A DNA stretch of 64,000 nt from JALEFZ01 sp038527485 (GTDB taxonomy: Bacteria; Bacteroidota; Bacteroidia; J057). Shown here piece by piece: positions 8,092-17,096 of the stretch (its first letter is position 1; every line of letters begins with the position of its first letter). Below the pieces are notes generated by a model. It saw only the letters and a program-made list of their open reading frames with translations. It made no database searches and was not told the DNA's origin. The position numbers and the translations under genes are program-made. The stretch is taken from the NCBI GenBank assembly GCA_038527485.1, contig JBCBFT010000004.1, positions 1 to 64,000 of the forward strand, read 5' to 3'.

Positions 8092-8691
8092 ATGAATCAA
8101 GAACAGATCCATCAGTTTATAGATGATTATCTCCAAAATCTTCGAGCGCTTCATGTCTCAGAAGACAGCACTTCGTACCTCCGAGAGACCCTCAATATCA
8201 GTCATTTTAAGTCAAAAGAGACCCTTATCCTCCCTGGTGAAGTATGCCGCCATATTTATCTGGTGGTCCAAGGAGGATTTGTCTGTCGATACATCCACGA
8301 GAAAACTGGGGAAGCCAAGACGATCAACTTTTACCTAAACGATCTCCACCCCGTCATGGCATGTCTGGATAGCTACTTTACGCAAGTGCCTACCCATTGC
8401 GAACTCAAAGCGATTGCGGAATCAATCGTTTTTGCGGTACCCAAAAATGTCATAGATGTGCTAATCCAACAAGATCGCCATTTCAGAGAATTTTATCATC
8501 AAGTAGTGATTACCGCTATGACAGAAGAAAATGAGATCAAAACCAAGCTCATTGCCTATTCCTCTAAAGAAAAGTACCATTTCATCTTGGAAGAAATGCC
8601 TTCCGTCATTCAATCTGTCCCTTCTAAGTACATCGCAGAATTTTGTGGAATTTCTCCTGAATGGTTGAGTAAGCTTAAGAAGCAAGGATAA
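8092..8691 (+). CDS. Crp/Fnr-family transcriptional regulator
   Basis: The 199-residue protein has a cyclic-nucleotide-binding-type beta roll (about residues 25-110, with LILPGEVCRHIYLVVQGGFVCRYI), a dimerisation helix, and a C-terminal helix-turn-helix (about 165-195; SKYIAEFCGISPEWLSKLKKQG). The Arg/Ser residues expected of a cAMP pocket are not obvious, so the ligand is unknown; many Bacteroidota members of this type are cAMP-independent. The gene lies 88 bp before the fused flavoenzyme gene. A TTGAA-N4-TTCAA box between the two genes makes that enzyme the likely target. Confidence 0.85.
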   Translation: MNQEQIHQFIDDYLQNLRALHVSEDSTSYLRETLNISHFKSKETLILPGEVCRHIYLVVQGGFVCRYIHEKTGEAKTINFYLNDLHPVMACLDSYFTQVPTHCELKAIAESIVFAVPKNVIDVLIQQDRHFREFYHQVVITAMTEENEIKTKLIAYSSKEKYHFILEEMPSVIQSVPSKYIAEFCGISPEWLSKLKKQG

Positions 8692-8712
8692 TTTTTCCCA
8701 CCTAAAGCATTT

Positions 8713-8757
8713 CTTGAATTAGTTCAAGATCTCTGATATACGGCATTTCTACTTTTG
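8713..8757 (+). promoter_or_regulatory. Fnr-like box and -7 element before the flavoenzyme gene
   Basis: CTTGAA-TTAG-TTCAAG (8713-8728) is a perfect 6-4-6 inverted repeat; its core TTGAA-N4-TTCAA resembles the Fnr consensus TTGAT-N4-ATCAA. TACTTTTG (8750-8757) matches the Bacteroidota -7 element TAnnTTTG. No good -33 TTG sits at the normal distance. With a start site near 8764, the box centre falls near -43, the usual place for a Crp/Fnr activator that replaces the -33 contact. The adjacent regulator gene makes this more plausible. Confidence 0.55.
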
Positions 8758-8779
8758 TTCTAAATCAAAAAAGAACAAA

Positions 8780-10912
8780 ATGGAAAAGGCACATCTAGGA
8801 CCCGAAGTCAAAGCGTCCACACCTACATATAGGCCATTTTATCAGGAAGAAATGGCCGAACTCAAGCAGGAAATCTTGGTACAGGCGCAAACCCCTCTCC
8901 CTTGGGGAAGCCTTTACGACGTAGAAGATATGATCCGTCTGGAAGCAGAAGGAGATATGCCTATAGAAACGGGATTCTCAATTGCAAAAGATGGAAGCAT
9001 AGCGGTTGCAGTTAAGACGCCCATGCCGCAGACTACACCCAAAATGTGGGACTGGTGGTTTGGATGGCATGGTTCAGAAAGTGCGCGCTACAAGCTATGG
9101 CATCCTCAAGCACATATCAGTGCGAGATGGGAGGATGGAAGAAGTGACCACTGCTATGTAGGACGAACGTCTATTATCAAGGAGTATATTGGGGAAAATG
9201 TACTAGATGCTGCCATTCAATTCCAATCACCTCTAGATTTTGGTTTCTCACCCGCAGCCATCAATCATCCAGAGGAGGTCGTCTACATTTGTGCCAAAAT
9301 AGGACATCCCAAACTTCCTGTCGATTACGGTTTCCTCGTTCACCAAGTCCGACAGACCCCAAATGGTACCGAAATGCGTTCACGCTTCTGGCTCAATGGC
9401 CGATACGTATCCGCCCGTCACGACAATTTTGTGCACAAGTCTGCAGTCAAACTCTTACAGAATGTCAAATCACTACCTAAAAACTTCGGTCAGGATTTGT
9501 TGCTACACTGTGCAGAAGAGATGAGTCATCTGGCTACCATTTTACCTGAGCTATATCAAGCATTCGCCCACGATACGGAAGTCGCCATCAGTGGGACTAC
9601 GACACGAAAAGGAGATCCTCAGTTTGAAGAGACAGTCATGGCGACGCTATTCAATAAGACCCCCTTCCCACAGAGACCCGCTGTCATCTACGAACCTCAA
9701 ACGGTAGAAGACATCGTACGCGTGGTGAGGTACGCAAGAAAAGCAGGTAGGAGGCTCACCATTACCTCGGGAGGACATAGCTTCAGTGCCAACTTCATGC
9801 GGGAAGACTGCTTGCTGGTCGATCTCAAGCACTTCAATCAATACAGCGTAAATGTCGAAGAAAAAACAGCGGAGGTAGGGCCCGCAGTCGGTGGAAGTAC
9901 CTTGATGAAAGCACTCTATAAGGACAAGTTATTCTTTCCTGCGGGGCACTGCGATGGCGTATGCATGGGAGGCTATCTATTGCAGGGAGGGTATGGCTGG
10001 AATGGTCGGAAGCTAGGAATTGCATGTGAGAGTGTCCTGGGATTGGATATTGTGACGGCGGATGGAGAGTTTGTGTATGCAGACGCCCAAACCAATGCAG
10101 ATTTGTATTGGGCTGCGCGGGGATCAGGATCAGGTTTCTTTGGGATCGTCGTCAAGTTCTACCTGAGGGTGTATGACTTACCTAAGTATCGAGCAGTGAT
10201 TGTACATGACTTTGCGATGAAGCATCTCGAAGATGTATACAGATGGGCATACGATGTAGGACCCACCATTCCCAAGGCGGTGGAGTTTCAAATGCTCATG
10301 AGCAAAAACGTCATGGGGCTTTTGGGACCTGGTATCGAAGCAATAGCACCCATATTTGCAGATAGCAAAGACGAATTTGAGGAGGCCAAAAGTTTCATGA
10401 AGAATAGTCCTATCGCACACAAGGCCATCATCAAAACACCTGCGATCAACCCAGGAATCGATATGCTCTACAAGACTGCCATGTCACACTATCCCGAAAA
10501 CTATTGCTGGGGCGTAGACAATATGTGGACGCACGCCTCTATCGAAGACTTATTGCCTTACATCAAGGAGATCTCGGAGACCTTGCCTCCTGCGCCCTCC
10601 CATTTCCTCTGGCTCAACTGGCAGCCCGGCGATCTCAACGCTGATATGGCCTATAGCCAGGAGGATAATATTTATATGTCTCTCTATAGTTGCTGGAAAA
10701 ATCCTGCTGATACCTCGATTTATGGAAACTGGGCAAGCGAGATCGCGCGAAAGATGGAACATTTATCTTCAGGGATTCAGTTGGCAGACGAAGCCTTGCA
10801 CAAACGAACAGCTTCCTTTATGACAGAGGAAAATCTCCAGAGAGTGCAGTCCATTCGCTCCCAAAGAGATCCCAATGGACTCTTTTATGAGTGGCATAGT
10901 AAGCCCGAATAA
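8780..10912 (+). CDS. Fusion of PhlG-type hydrolase domain and berberine-bridge-type FAD oxidoreductase
   Basis: The 710-residue protein has no signal peptide. Residues about 40-260 resemble the diacetylphloroglucinol hydrolase (PhlG) fold: a MWDWWFGWHG segment, YKLWHPQAH (H108, H112) and HCAEE (H243, E247), the HxxxE pair expected among zinc ligands. Residues about 295-480 form an FAD-binding-4 (PCMH) domain with SGGHS (H333) and GHCDGVCMGG (C391), the His and Cys that hold FAD bicovalently in berberine-bridge enzymes. The C-terminus carries the BBE motif DPNGLFYEWHS. It would cleave a C-C bond in an acylphloroglucinol-like compound and oxidise a related substrate. The reading frame is continuous, so the fusion is not an artefact of one stop codon. 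The true substrate is unknown. Confidence 0.8.
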   Translation: MEKAHLGPEVKASTPTYRPFYQEEMAELKQEILVQAQTPLPWGSLYDVEDMIRLEAEGDMPIETGFSIAKDGSIAVAVKTPMPQTTPKMWDWWFGWHGSESARYKLWHPQAHISARWEDGRSDHCYVGRTSIIKEYIGENVLDAAIQFQSPLDFGFSPAAINHPEEVVYICAKIGHPKLPVDYGFLVHQVRQTPNGTEMRSRFWLNGRYVSARHDNFVHKSAVKLLQNVKSLPKNFGQDLLLHCAEEMSHLATILPELYQAFAHDTEVAISGTTTRKGDPQFEETVMATLFNKTPFPQRPAVIYEPQTVEDIVRVVRYARKAGRRLTITSGGHSFSANFMREDCLLVDLKHFNQYSVNVEEKTAEVGPAVGGSTLMKALYKDKLFFPAGHCDGVCMGGYLLQGGYGWNGRKLGIACESVLGLDIVTADGEFVYADAQTNADLYWAARGSGSGFFGIVVKFYLRVYDLPKYRAVIVHDFAMKHLEDVYRWAYDVGPTIPKAVEFQMLMSKNVMGLLGPGIEAIAPIFADSKDEFEEAKSFMKNSPIAHKAIIKTPAINPGIDMLYKTAMSHYPENYCWGVDNMWTHASIEDLLPYIKEISETLPPAPSHFLWLNWQPGDLNADMAYSQEDNIYMSLYSCWKNPADTSIYGNWASEIARKMEHLSSGIQLADEALHKRTASFMTEENLQRVQSIRSQRDPNGLFYEWHSKPE

Positions 10913-11017
10913 GATCCATTGAAATAGGGACATAACACTCCGTGGACAGATCTTCTGCTCACGTGTACTCATCCCATTCTACTTATGCATTCATCCTATC
11001 CCCTCTATTCCCATCCC

Positions 11018-12604
11018 ATGAGATATACGGTCATTGTTTTCATTTTCTATTTCTTCGCCTTCATCCCCCTTTTTTCTCAAGATCAAGGAGACAGCCTCCT
11101 TCCTCACGTCATTTTGATTGTGGCTGATGATATGGGCTGGAACGATGTCGGCTATCACGGAAGTGAAATCCAAACGCCTACCTTAGACAGGTTGGCATCT
11201 GAGGGCGTGGAATTGAATCGATTTTATGTGCATTCTGCTTGCTCGCCTACGCGAAGCGCTTTGATGACAGGGAAGGCAGCTGTCCGCTTGGGCTTCGTGA
11301 ATCCCATCAGCAAGAACAATGAGCGAGGCCTGCCACTTACTGAGAAAATTATGCCGCAGTATTTCAAAGATAAAGGCTATGCCACCTACCTGATTGGCAA
11401 ATGGCATCTGGGTCGTTTTAAGAAGGAATATTGGCCTTACAATCGTGGCTTCGATTACTTTTATGGTAACTTGACGGGAGGGGTAGGACACTATGATCAT
11501 GTCCACGGAGGAAGTCTGGACTGGCAAAGGAATGGAGAAACAGTAGAAGAGGAAGGATACACCACGCATTTGCTCACAGATGAGGCGATCAAAATCATTC
11601 GGTCAAGAGATACCCGTCCCTTCTTTTTGGAGTTGTCCTACGCGGCCCCCCACATGCCCAATGAAGCTCCTGAAGCAACAGTTGCCGCTTATCAGCATAT
11701 AGAAAATAGCAACAGACAACTGCATGCAGCCATGGTGACAGAAGTGGATAGAGGAATCCAGAAATTAATCGAAGCCTTGGAGGAGGAAGATTTGTTGGAT
11801 CGTACGATCATCTGGTTTATGAGTGACAATGGAGGTAAGAATCTGGTGGGAACGCCCCAAAGCGTGGCAGCACCCATCTTGGATATGGCTGAGATCTGGG
11901 GAGCGCCTTTGCCTTTTCCTTTTTGGGAGTTTTTGAGGGACAATATGGTCAATGGTGGAGGAGACAACCACCCATTGAGAGGGGGAAAAGCCACAGTGTA
12001 CGAAGGAGGACTGCGAGTACCCTCTCTTATTTACGCCCCTGCTTTCATTCCCCAACAAAAAGTAGATCACCAGATGACTGTACATGATGTATTGCCCACC
12101 CTTGCTACGGCAATAAATGCCCCAAATTTTGATACAACCCGCCTAGATGGCCGGAGTCAGTGGAGATTTTTAACGGAAAAAGTAGCTGCTCCCTCTCATC
12201 CTTATGTTTCGGTGGGCAAATGGGGAGAAGCTTATTACAAGGGCGAATGGAAACTGATTCTTCAGAAGGAGGCAAAACCCGAGCTATACAGAATAATTGA
12301 AGACCCCACCGAGCAACTGAATCTAGCCTCTCAGTATCCCGTGGTTGTCTCTGCCATGTCAGCCGAGTTAGCGGCCTTTCCTAGAGGCGAATCTGTGGAT
12401 GATCCTTTGTGGCGGGTTTTTCTCGATACAGATAAATTTGGTGGGGAGATAGATCGACCTCCTTTTGCAGGAAGAGAAGGGCGTGTGTCAGGGCCGCTTC
12501 ACCCTAGTTTTTATGTTGCAGGGATATTGGCTTTTGTGTTGCTGAGTTTGTGCTTACAGGGAGTTCGCACGCTCATACAGTATGTGCAAGGCCGCGATAA
12601 ATGA
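11018..12604 (+). CDS. Secreted/membrane-anchored sulfatase (arylsulfatase family, Cys type)
   Basis: I chose the ATG at 11018, which gives a clean signal peptide (RYTVIVFIFYFFAFIPLFSQ); another ATG 11 codons upstream is possible. The N-terminus has the metal-binding VADDMGWND. The sulfatase signature CSPTRSALMTGK begins at C75, the residue converted to formylglycine by a maturase encoded elsewhere. WHLGRF and the GDNHPLRGGK region supply further active-site residues. The C-terminus has a hydrophobic segment (YVAGILAFVLLSLCL) that would anchor it. It hydrolyses sulfate esters of glycans or aryl compounds. It lies 106 bp after the flavoenzyme gene; a joint role is not shown. Confidence 0.87.
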   Translation: MRYTVIVFIFYFFAFIPLFSQDQGDSLLPHVILIVADDMGWNDVGYHGSEIQTPTLDRLASEGVELNRFYVHSACSPTRSALMTGKAAVRLGFVNPISKNNERGLPLTEKIMPQYFKDKGYATYLIGKWHLGRFKKEYWPYNRGFDYFYGNLTGGVGHYDHVHGGSLDWQRNGETVEEEGYTTHLLTDEAIKIIRSRDTRPFFLELSYAAPHMPNEAPEATVAAYQHIENSNRQLHAAMVTEVDRGIQKLIEALEEEDLLDRTIIWFMSDNGGKNLVGTPQSVAAPILDMAEIWGAPLPFPFWEFLRDNMVNGGGDNHPLRGGKATVYEGGLRVPSLIYAPAFIPQQKVDHQMTVHDVLPTLATAINAPNFDTTRLDGRSQWRFLTEKVAAPSHPYVSVGKWGEAYYKGEWKLILQKEAKPELYRIIEDPTEQLNLASQYPVVVSAMSAELAAFPRGESVDDPLWRVFLDTDKFGGEIDRPPFAGREGRVSGPLHPSFYVAGILAFVLLSLCLQGVRTLIQYVQGRDK

Positions 12605-12859
12605 GGGAGTGGGAGAACTAGGGTGCCTCTTCCTGCTATGCTTAGAGTAGACTCCTTCACTTTGTAAGTGAAGCTAAATATAGGCTCCATGTGTAATCAG
12701 GAGGGGGCAGTGTTCCATGTTTGTTGAGTACTTCATTTTAGACAAATGAGCACATGGCATTTTATTGAGAATTCCTAGATTGGATACAGAAAAGGAAGCA
12801 AGGGAAGGATAGAAACCCAAGATATTCCTTTGTACGGTTATCGATAGGGATTTAATGAT

Positions 12860-13711
12860 ATGCAAGAGGCCTTAATCAAAATCAAAGCCGAGGATGGAGC
12901 AGTGCTTGCTTTATGGAAATCATGGGCAGATGAAAACGCGAATGGGCAGCACATTTTACTGACACATGGGACTTTCTCCAATCGAAAGGTCTTGAAAGGA
13001 ATCACGACTTATCTTGTCTCGCAAGGATTCACTTGTTGGAGCTTCGAATGGCGAAATCATGGTGCGAGTTCTCCTTCTCCCTCCCCATTTGATTTTGAAA
13101 CCATTGGCCAAAAAGATTTTCCGCTGATCCTGGACTTCTTATTTGACACCCAGGGCATTTCGCATCTTCATGCTGTCACACATAGCGGGGGAGGGATTTG
13201 CTTGACCCTGGCATTGATTGCCCACCCTCAATATCGGGATCGATTCCGAAGCATTTCCATGTTTGCCTGCCAAGCATTTGGCGCTGCCCATTCACGAGTC
13301 AATCATCTCCAGATTTTGTTAGGGAAGTACGCCAGTAAAACGCTGGGGTATATTCCTGCCCAAATGTTGGGGGGAGAGGAAAATGAACCTTACCATTTCA
13401 TGCAGCAGTGGTTTGATTGGAACTTGACAAAAGAATTCATAGGACGCTCAGGAATAGATTATAAGGTGAAAATGAAGGATATCAAGGTTCCCATTTTTGC
13501 TGTTTTTGGCGAAGGAGACCTATTTATTGCACCGCCTGTCGGCTGTAAGCAGTTTTTAGCCGCCTTTGACAATCCTCAGAACCAGTCTCTACTCTGTGGT
13601 AAGGTCCATGGTTTTGCAGAAAATTACAACCATAGTAGAATCTTACATTCTAGGGCAGCAAGCAGGGAAATTTATCCAGCAGTACTCGACTGGATTCACC
13701 AGCATATCTAA
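12860..13711 (+). CDS. Alpha/beta hydrolase
   Basis: The 283-residue cytosolic protein has the alpha/beta hydrolase oxyanion motif LLTHGTFSN (about 33-41), FEWRNHGASS, a nucleophile elbow THSGG with S109, GEGDLFIAP supplying the acid, and KVHGF supplying the His. Length is typical of lipase/esterase-like members. The substrate cannot be told from the sequence. It is preceded by 255 bp of AT-rich intergenic DNA with a small CTTCACT/AGTGAAG hairpin (12655-12673), and it converges with the gene at 13799. Confidence 0.8.
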   Translation: MQEALIKIKAEDGAVLALWKSWADENANGQHILLTHGTFSNRKVLKGITTYLVSQGFTCWSFEWRNHGASSPSPSPFDFETIGQKDFPLILDFLFDTQGISHLHAVTHSGGGICLTLALIAHPQYRDRFRSISMFACQAFGAAHSRVNHLQILLGKYASKTLGYIPAQMLGGEENEPYHFMQQWFDWNLTKEFIGRSGIDYKVKMKDIKVPIFAVFGEGDLFIAPPVGCKQFLAAFDNPQNQSLLCGKVHGFAENYNHSRILHSRAASREIYPAVLDWIHQHI

Positions 13712-13798
13712 GAAGAGGCCCATGCTTCGATTGCAGAGATAAGTGATTCTCCCTTTTGGAGCAGCCATTTACTTTTGAAACATACGCATGGTCCTTGC

Positions 13799-14278
13799 CT
13801 AAAATACACCATTATCATTTCGGATTTTTCCTCCATTCATCAAAACGAAGAAGCGCATCGAACGATCCAATGGCTGAATGGCGTCCCAGTGTTCCACAAT
13901 TTGCCCATCTTGAACCCTCCAAGTATCCATAATATTTAAGCCCTTTGTATCATCGCCGCGATCTGCCTTATTCATGGTGACATGAGAGTGAAAAGTGACA
14001 TGATTCCCATCTGCAAAGATATGTTTGACATCATAGGTATAGTCGGGAAAACGCTTTACGATCCCACTCACTGACTCCACCACCCCAGAGATCGTGTCAG
14101 TCATGTTGCGATTGTGTTGAGTGTAATTGTGATGTCCAAAGTGTCGATCTATGTATTCAAAGTCGTGTTCATTCATCAGATGTTGGATAAAATTTGTGAT
14201 CAATGCGACATTCTCTTTTTCCTTGGCTGTCCATTCCTCGTTTTGAAGGTTGTTGAGTGCTACAGTTAACGTTTTCAT
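13799..14278 (-). CDS. SnoaL-like / NTF2-fold protein
   Basis: The 159-residue protein fits the SnoaL-like polyketide-cyclase/NTF2 fold: an N-terminal helix (NVALITNFIQHLMNEHDFEYIDRHFGHHNYTQHN), SGIVKRFPDYTYDVKHIFADGNHVTFHSHVT, and DTWRVQDGQIVEHWDAIQP. Members range from cyclases to stress-related proteins, so the reaction is unknown. The start at 14278 is preferred, because a longer frame to 14392 would cover the gene's own promoter at 14363-14392. It is divergent from an HxlR regulator, which probably controls it. Confidence 0.82.
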   Translation of the reverse strand: MKTLTVALNNLQNEEWTAKEKENVALITNFIQHLMNEHDFEYIDRHFGHHNYTQHNRNMTDTISGVVESVSGIVKRFPDYTYDVKHIFADGNHVTFHSHVTMNKADRGDDTKGLNIMDTWRVQDGQIVEHWDAIQPLDRSMRFFVLMNGGKIRNDNGVF

Positions 14279-14308
14279 TTTTATATATTTTTCAAGTAGA
14301 AGATTGAC

Positions 14309-14338
14309 TTGCAAATAGCAACTAGTTCGATATATTTG
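14309..14338 (+). promoter_or_regulatory. Promoter of the HxlR gene
   Basis: TTG (14309-14311), a 19-base spacer and TATATTTG (14331-14338) match the Bacteroidota sigma-A consensus exactly, about 60 bp before the start codon. A GCAACT direct repeat (14318 and 14353) overlaps this region and may be the HxlR operator. Confidence 0.6.
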
Positions 14339-14362
14339 TATAGTTTCAATTTGCAACTGAAT

Positions 14363-14392
14363 CAAAGGTACTAATCTAGTTTTAAAATGCAA
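14363..14392 (-). promoter_or_regulatory. Promoter of the SnoaL-like gene
   Basis: On the minus strand TTG (14390-14392), a 19-base spacer and TACCTTTG (14363-14370) match the Bacteroidota consensus, giving a leader of about 80 nt before the ATG at 14278. The two divergent promoters interleave, so one bound regulator could control both. Confidence 0.6.
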
Positions 14393-14400
14393 GTACTTCG

Positions 14401-14826
14401 ATGAAAAAAATAATAAAAAGATCAGATTGTCCTGTGAGTTATGCGATGGATTTATTTGGGGACAAATGGAGTTTGTTGATTATCAGGGACATTGTATTCT
14501 ATGACAAGCAGTTCTTCAAGGAGTTTCGCAGCTCGAAAGAGAAAATCGCTTCTAACATCCTCTCCGATCGAATCAAAAAGCTGGAAAGTGCAGGGATTTT
14601 GGTATCAGAGATCTATGAGAAACAGAGGAGTCAAAAGGTCTATAGCCTCACGCAAAAGGGAATTGACCTGGTACCTGTACTAGTGGAAATCATGATATGG
14701 TCAGCTAAGTATGACAATGAGTTGGCCATCACACCTGAGTTTCTGGAAGCTATGGAGCATGATCGAGAGGGGCTAATCTCGAGGATCAAGGCGAAACTGA
14801 TAGCAGGCGAGCCAAGGGCTGAATAG
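14401..14826 (+). CDS. HxlR-family transcriptional regulator
   Basis: The 141-residue winged-helix protein has the HxlR pattern CPVSYAMDLFGDKWSLLIIRDI at residues 9-30, with the conserved N-terminal Cys that can act as a redox or electrophile sensor, then FKEFRSSKEKIASNILSDRIKKLESAGI (recognition helix and start of the wing). It is divergent from the SnoaL-like gene, with overlapping promoters, so autoregulation and control of that gene are expected. A second, unrelated HxlR gene is at 46890-47213. Confidence 0.88.
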   Translation: MKKIIKRSDCPVSYAMDLFGDKWSLLIIRDIVFYDKQFFKEFRSSKEKIASNILSDRIKKLESAGILVSEIYEKQRSQKVYSLTQKGIDLVPVLVEIMIWSAKYDNELAITPEFLEAMEHDREGLISRIKAKLIAGEPRAE

Positions 14827-14921
14827 AAGGATGATAGCAGTGTGCAGAAAGGATTTTGCCCTATATACATTGGGAAAAATATCATATGTTGCAGAAACTA
14901 TTTGATGATTACAGAGCTATC

Positions 14922-15839
14922 ATGAAGAAATTTTTACTGTGCATCACCCTGTCTTTGATCTGCTTCACAACTGTCAGTGGCCAAAAGAAACAAAGCCATC
15001 CTATAGACACCGCTTCTATCAATAAGGCAAGGTTACGAACCGCCATCATCACCCAGTCGGTCGTATACGTCGGGGGTATGTCTTACCTGCAATTTGTCTG
15101 GTACAAGGACAGCAAACGTGTTCCCTTCCATCTCTACGATGACAGCAAAGGCTATCTGCAGATCGACAAGATGGGACACGCCTATGCCGCCTATGCGGAG
15201 AGCTATGTGTGCTATGAATGGCTACGATCTGCGGGTGTCAGCAAAAATAAAGCCCTGCTGTATGGCGGGACGATGGGGATCATCCTACAGACACCCATCG
15301 AGATATTTGATGGGATCTATGAAAATTGGGGGTTCTCATGGAGCGACATGGCCGCCAATGCAGCGGGTTCAGCTTTGCTGATTGGGCAGGAGTTACTCTT
15401 CGACGAGCAAGTGTTTCGATTCAAGTTTAGTTTTGCTCGATCTGAGTATGCCCGACTCGCCAATGGATATTTGGGAGAAAATGCCCTCGAAAGCCTATTC
15501 TATGATTACAATGGACACACGTACTGGCTGAGCACCAATATAAACCGTTTCTTATTAAAGGATAAGCTACCCGATTGGCTCGCACTCTCAGTGGGATATA
15601 GTGCCAATGGAATGTATGGCGAATTTGAAAATAGGACCTCGTTTCGCGGTGTTCCCATTCCTCCCAGTCCGAGGTATCGACAGTTTCTACTCTCACCTGA
15701 TATCGACTGGACGAAGATCCCCACGAACTCCAAATTCATGAAGGCACTCTTTCAGGGCTTGAATTTCATCAAGATTCCTGCGCCCGCACTCGAGCTCAAT
15801 GGACTCGGGGAGTTCAAAGCACACTGGATTTATTTTTAG
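14922..15839 (+). CDS. DUF2279-family secreted protein
   Basis: With the ATG at 14922 the 305-residue protein begins with a signal peptide (KKFLLCITLSLICFTTVSGQ). The DUF2279 region follows: WYKDSKRVPFHLYDDSKGYLQIDKMGHAYAAY (about 62-93), YGGTMGIILQTPIEIFDGI and WGFSWSDMAANAAGS. Members are predicted envelope proteins of unknown function related to the YfiM lipoprotein family. There is no lipobox Cys here, so it is periplasmic or outer-membrane associated. It follows the HxlR gene by 95 bp on the same strand but is probably independent. Confidence 0.78.
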   Translation: MKKFLLCITLSLICFTTVSGQKKQSHPIDTASINKARLRTAIITQSVVYVGGMSYLQFVWYKDSKRVPFHLYDDSKGYLQIDKMGHAYAAYAESYVCYEWLRSAGVSKNKALLYGGTMGIILQTPIEIFDGIYENWGFSWSDMAANAAGSALLIGQELLFDEQVFRFKFSFARSEYARLANGYLGENALESLFYDYNGHTYWLSTNINRFLLKDKLPDWLALSVGYSANGMYGEFENRTSFRGVPIPPSPRYRQFLLSPDIDWTKIPTNSKFMKALFQGLNFIKIPAPALELNGLGEFKAHWIYF

Positions 15840-16005
15840 GGAAATGCCGAGAATAGCGTGTAATCTCGGTACGTATTTTTCAGAATCGGCAGTTCGGGTA
15901 TTCCTATCATGAATGATTGTACCGCTTCAAAAGTAGGGAGGTTGATGCATCACTCGTTTCATCTTGGATACATCGCCTGTGAGCGCATCATCAATCGTTT
16001 ATCTA

Positions 16006-16983
16006 ATGAAAAAAACGCCACTTTTACTCATTTCATTCCTCCTAGCCTCTTTCTCTTTTGCTGCCGATCCTGATTATCCAGGTGTACCCTATGGTCCCGA
16101 TGCGCGACAGTTTGTCGATATTTACATTGCGCCTTCCGCTACACCTACGCCTGTCTATTTTGATGCACACGGCAATGGTGCGACGACCAATATGCCCAAT
16201 GCGATCATCAATGCTTTGAAAGCAGAGGGTATTTCTGTCGTGGCTTGGGAGTCTCTGACCGCTGTCAATACCCAAGGACAAGTAGATACAGCTTGGAACG
16301 ATGCCGAGCTGATGTTTGCATGGGTCAAAGCCAATGCAACCACCTATAACTTCGATACGACGCAATTCATCATCGGAGGATCATCTCGTGGGAGCATCAT
16401 CAGTTGGAAGTATAGCCACAGCGGAGACCCTGGCATCAAAGGACTGTACATGTACAATGCCTTGCCAGATGGCGTCTGGGCCGATACGACCTGGTGGAAT
16501 CCACCCAATGAAGTGAAGGTCACCTCTCCTCCCGTCTTCTTTGTGTACAAGTTTGAGCCTGGTACGAATGACATCCACGATCCTCAAAACGGGTTTAAAA
16601 TCATGGATACGTATACAGCACTTGGGATAGGAGATAAGGATACCTTGATACACAGTATTTTCTACACCAACAACAGTGACAAGTACCAATTTTTGGTCAA
16701 CTTTGCGCGTTCGGTCCTGGGGGCAGATCCTGCATTGAGCATTGCGTCTGATGAAAGTTCAGTACCTGCTTTGCGTGCTTATCCCAATCCCTTTCAGGAT
16801 ACATTGGAGATTGCTGGCTTACAGGGAAACGAATTTTTTAGGTTGACAGCACTCAGTGGGAGATTGATTCAAGAAGGGTATATGCTGGATTCGACACAGC
16901 TAGCTAAGTTGAGTCCTGGGATCTATTTCTTGACGGTTCGAAGTAGAGCTGGCCAGCGTGTATTGAAATTGATTAAGGACTAG
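16006..16983 (+). CDS. Secreted alpha/beta-hydrolase-like protein with T9SS sorting tail
   Basis: The 325-residue protein starts at the ATG at 16006 with a signal peptide (KKTPLLLISFLLASFSFA). A hydrolase-like domain follows with a nucleophile elbow GSSRG (S127) and VYFDAHGNG. The C-terminus from about residue 250 is a T9SS type A sorting domain: RAYPNPFQDTLEIAG, TALSGRLIQEG, LSPGIYFLTV, ending VLKLIKD. It would cross the outer membrane through the Por/T9SS machine and be attached to the surface or released. The substrate is unknown; it resembles poly-ester or carbohydrate esterases only in general outline. Confidence 0.8.
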   Translation: MKKTPLLLISFLLASFSFAADPDYPGVPYGPDARQFVDIYIAPSATPTPVYFDAHGNGATTNMPNAIINALKAEGISVVAWESLTAVNTQGQVDTAWNDAELMFAWVKANATTYNFDTTQFIIGGSSRGSIISWKYSHSGDPGIKGLYMYNALPDGVWADTTWWNPPNEVKVTSPPVFFVYKFEPGTNDIHDPQNGFKIMDTYTALGIGDKDTLIHSIFYTNNSDKYQFLVNFARSVLGADPALSIASDESSVPALRAYPNPFQDTLEIAGLQGNEFFRLTALSGRLIQEGYMLDSTQLAKLSPGIYFLTVRSRAGQRVLKLIKD

Positions 16984-17014
16984 GATCTCTCTGTGTGATG
17001 GATCTTCCATGTGG

Positions 17015-17096
17015 ATCTGTGAAAATCTCCTCAAGCTTTGGTCCCATTCTCGATGGGTGTGATAAGCTAGATGTGGTTCTCACAGATTTTTTTACT
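17015..17096 (+). terminator. Possible terminator after the T9SS hydrolase gene
   Basis: ATCTGTGA (17015-17022) can pair with TCACAGAT (17080-17087), enclosing a second hairpin CCCAT/ATGGG (17043-17057); a T-run follows at once. The large loop lowers confidence. Confidence 0.35.

Noticed and set aside
10985..11017. Upstream ATG for the sulfatase
   Set aside because: It adds 11 residues before an otherwise perfect signal peptide, so 11018 is preferred.
12655..12673. CTTCACT/AGTGAAG hairpin as a terminator
   Set aside because: The stem is 7 bp with no T-run; it lies 50 bp after the sulfatase stop. I do not call it.
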